Assembly (NCBI GenBank): GCA_938036275.1
Contig: CALHPI010000034.1
Location: 1-15,569 of the forward strand
Direction: 5' to 3'
DNA length: 15,569 bases
Source of the DNA: Minisyncoccota bacterium
GTDB lineage: Bacteria > Patescibacteriota > Minisyncoccia > UBA6257 > HR35
A program made the translations under genes and the position numbers. The notes beneath the pieces were generated by a model that worked only from the letters and a program-made list of their open reading frames with translations, did not search any database and had not been told where the DNA came from. Shown one piece after another: positions 14,677 to 15,569 of this stretch. Positions within the stretch are counted from its first letter, which is position 1. Every line of letters begins with the position of its first letter.

Positions 14677-15234
14677 ATGAATTATCGTCAAAGAGCATTT
14701 GAATTAATCAATCAATATATCAAAAATGAGAATTTAAAAAGACATCTGTTGGCTGCTGAAAATCTGATGAGGCATTTAGCTAGAAAATTTAATGAAGATG
14801 AAGAAATTTGGGCTTTAGCTGGACTTTTACATGATTTAGATTGGGAACTAACCAAAGAAACACCTGAAAAACATCCTTTAATTGCAGTTGAAATTTTAGA
14901 AAAAGAAGGTTTCCCCCAAGAAGTAATTTCTGCTATCAAAAAACATAATCATCTTCAAGGACTCACTCCAGAAACATATTTAGAAAAAGCATTATATTCT
15001 TGTGAAGAAATAACTGGTTTCATTGTTGCGGTGGCTTTGGTTATGCCCAATAAAAAACTTTCCGAAGTTACTGTTGACAGAATTTTGTCTAAATTTAAAG
15101 AACCATCCTTTGCTAAAGGAGTTAATCGGGAAGTAATTTTACAAGCTAAAGAAATGTTGGGTCTTGATCTTGAAGAACTCGCCACAATTGCTCTTCAAGC
15201 AATGCAAGAAATTAGTGACCAGCTAGGTTTATGA
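14677..15234 (+). CDS. HD-domain phosphohydrolase
   Basis: This 185-residue soluble protein has an HD-type metal-dependent phosphohydrolase fold. Candidate metal ligands are H23 (KRHLLAAE), the HD pair at H52-D53 (LLHDLDWE), H66 (KHPLIA) and H90/H92 (KKHNH). Where relatives usually have an Asp in an A-x-D-E-x-TG motif, this protein has SCEEITG (E110), a conservative change. The C-terminal half keeps a family-like GVNRE segment at about 148-152. The substrate cannot be told; such proteins hydrolyse nucleotides or other phosphate esters. The ATG lies 7 nt after the tRNA-Ser gene, so there is no room for a normal leader. A UGA stop ends it. No clear terminator follows. Confidence 0.9.
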   Translation: MNYRQRAFELINQYIKNENLKRHLLAAENLMRHLARKFNEDEEIWALAGLLHDLDWELTKETPEKHPLIAVEILEKEGFPQEVISAIKKHNHLQGLTPETYLEKALYSCEEITGFIVAVALVMPNKKLSEVTVDRILSKFKEPSFAKGVNREVILQAKEMLGLDLEELATIALQAMQEISDQLGL

Positions 15235-15360
15235 ATCTGACTCTTAATTTTTTTAAATATTCCACTCCCTCTTAAAAAGTTATGACTCTAATTTAAAGAA
15301 TATAAAATATAATTTAATAAGATAATAAAGATCTGGGTCGGGGTTAAATAATAAATAGTA
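15235..15360 (+). promoter_or_regulatory. Intergenic region with candidate promoter for the downstream secreted-protein gene
   Basis: This 126-bp, very AT-rich spacer holds a TATAAT at 15308-15313, about 47 bp before the next ATG, with no good -35. TGACTCT occurs twice (15238-15244 and 15283-15289), each followed by a similar AT-rich run, as an imperfect direct repeat 45 bp apart. No hairpin with a U-tract is seen after the HD gene. No Shine-Dalgarno sequence stands directly before 15361. Confidence 0.3.
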
Positions 15361-15569
15361 ATGCTAAATAAAATAAATAAATTTTATCTTCTAATTTCAA
15401 TTCTTACTTTTTTTATGGTTACAATTTTGGTTTATGCTTGGGATAATCCAACTTCTTCACCACCAACTGGTGGAGGTTATTTGCAAACTCAATCAGGACA
15501 ACTTTTAATTACTAAACCAACAAGAGTTACTTCGGGAAATAATTTTATTGTTGAAAATGGCAATGTTGG
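15361..15569 (+). CDS. Secreted or surface protein, N-terminal part only
   Basis: The frame opens at 15361 and runs off the window edge after 69 complete codons. The N-terminus is a signal peptide or anchor: MLNKINK, a hydrophobic helix at about 8-25, and VYA as a possible cleavage site. The mature part begins WDNPTSSPPTGGGYL and continues with QTQSGQLLI. This Pro/Gly/Thr-rich opening followed by a strand-like segment resembles the start of large secreted or pilus/fibre-like proteins common in Patescibacteria. Family and function cannot be assigned from 69 residues. Confidence 0.7.
   Translation, partial: MLNKINKFYLLISILTFFMVTILVYAWDNPTSSPPTGGGYLQTQSGQLLITKPTRVTSGNNFIVENGNV

Noticed and set aside
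14432..14698. Minus-strand ORF of 88 codons with GGIRTHTVIKD and WWDSNPRPGAYE segments
   Set aside because: It is the antisense translation of tRNA-Ser and tRNA-Met, another classic annotation artefact.

Overview
The window is AT-rich (roughly 30% G+C), tightly packed, and carries the hallmarks of a Candidate Phyla Radiation (Patescibacteria) chromosome, most likely of Parcubacteria type. The T4SS-like proteins, the PrgI-family protein, the short valyl-tRNA synthetase and the secreted proteins all resemble that group. Several genes end in UGA inside ATGA start/stop overlaps, so UGA is a stop here; this argues against the code-25 lineages (Gracilibacteria/Absconditabacteria). This assignment is inference: the window has no rRNA or marker phylogeny to confirm it.

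Layout. (1) Positions 1-7545, minus strand: a cluster for a stripped-down type IV secretion (T4SS)-like machine. Read in the direction of transcription it holds a large VirB6/TrbL-like membrane protein, an unknown acidic soluble protein, a PrgI/VirB3-like membrane protein, a free-standing VirB4/TraC N-terminal domain, the VirB4 ATPase core and a small secreted protein. After a 103-bp gap comes a membrane-anchored, probably extracytoplasmic protein cut by the window edge. No relaxase or VirD4-type coupling protein is visible. (2) Positions 7585-10778, minus strand: tRNA-Thr(CGU), an FtsB/DivIC-like division protein, a YraN-family nuclease-like protein and leucyl-tRNA synthetase. These run without visible breaks into the T4SS cluster, so leuS to the small secreted protein is one co-directional string of about 9.7 kb. 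(3) Positions 10806-11282, plus strand: a two-TM membrane protein of unknown function, divergent from leuS across 27 bp. (4) Positions 11289-14466, minus strand: tRNA-Ile(UAU), an Hsp20 chaperone, a PrsW-family membrane protease and valyl-tRNA synthetase, transcribed from valS towards the tRNA. (5) Positions 14512-15234, plus strand: tRNA-Met(CAU), tRNA-Ser(CGA) and an HD-domain phosphohydrolase that starts 7 nt after the tRNA-Ser gene. (6) From 15361, plus strand: the start of a secreted or surface protein cut by the window edge.

Three things stand out. An imperfect heptanucleotide repeat (AAGATWC-like) is inserted at the equivalent domain junction of both leuS and valS. A bacterial tRNA-Ile with a UAU anticodon is present. 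At several unit-leading genes the best -10 box lies so close to the start codon that leaderless or near-leaderless mRNAs are expected. No tRNA gene encodes its CCA end. The window has no IS element, CRISPR array or rRNA, and no gene-free stretch above 130 bp.
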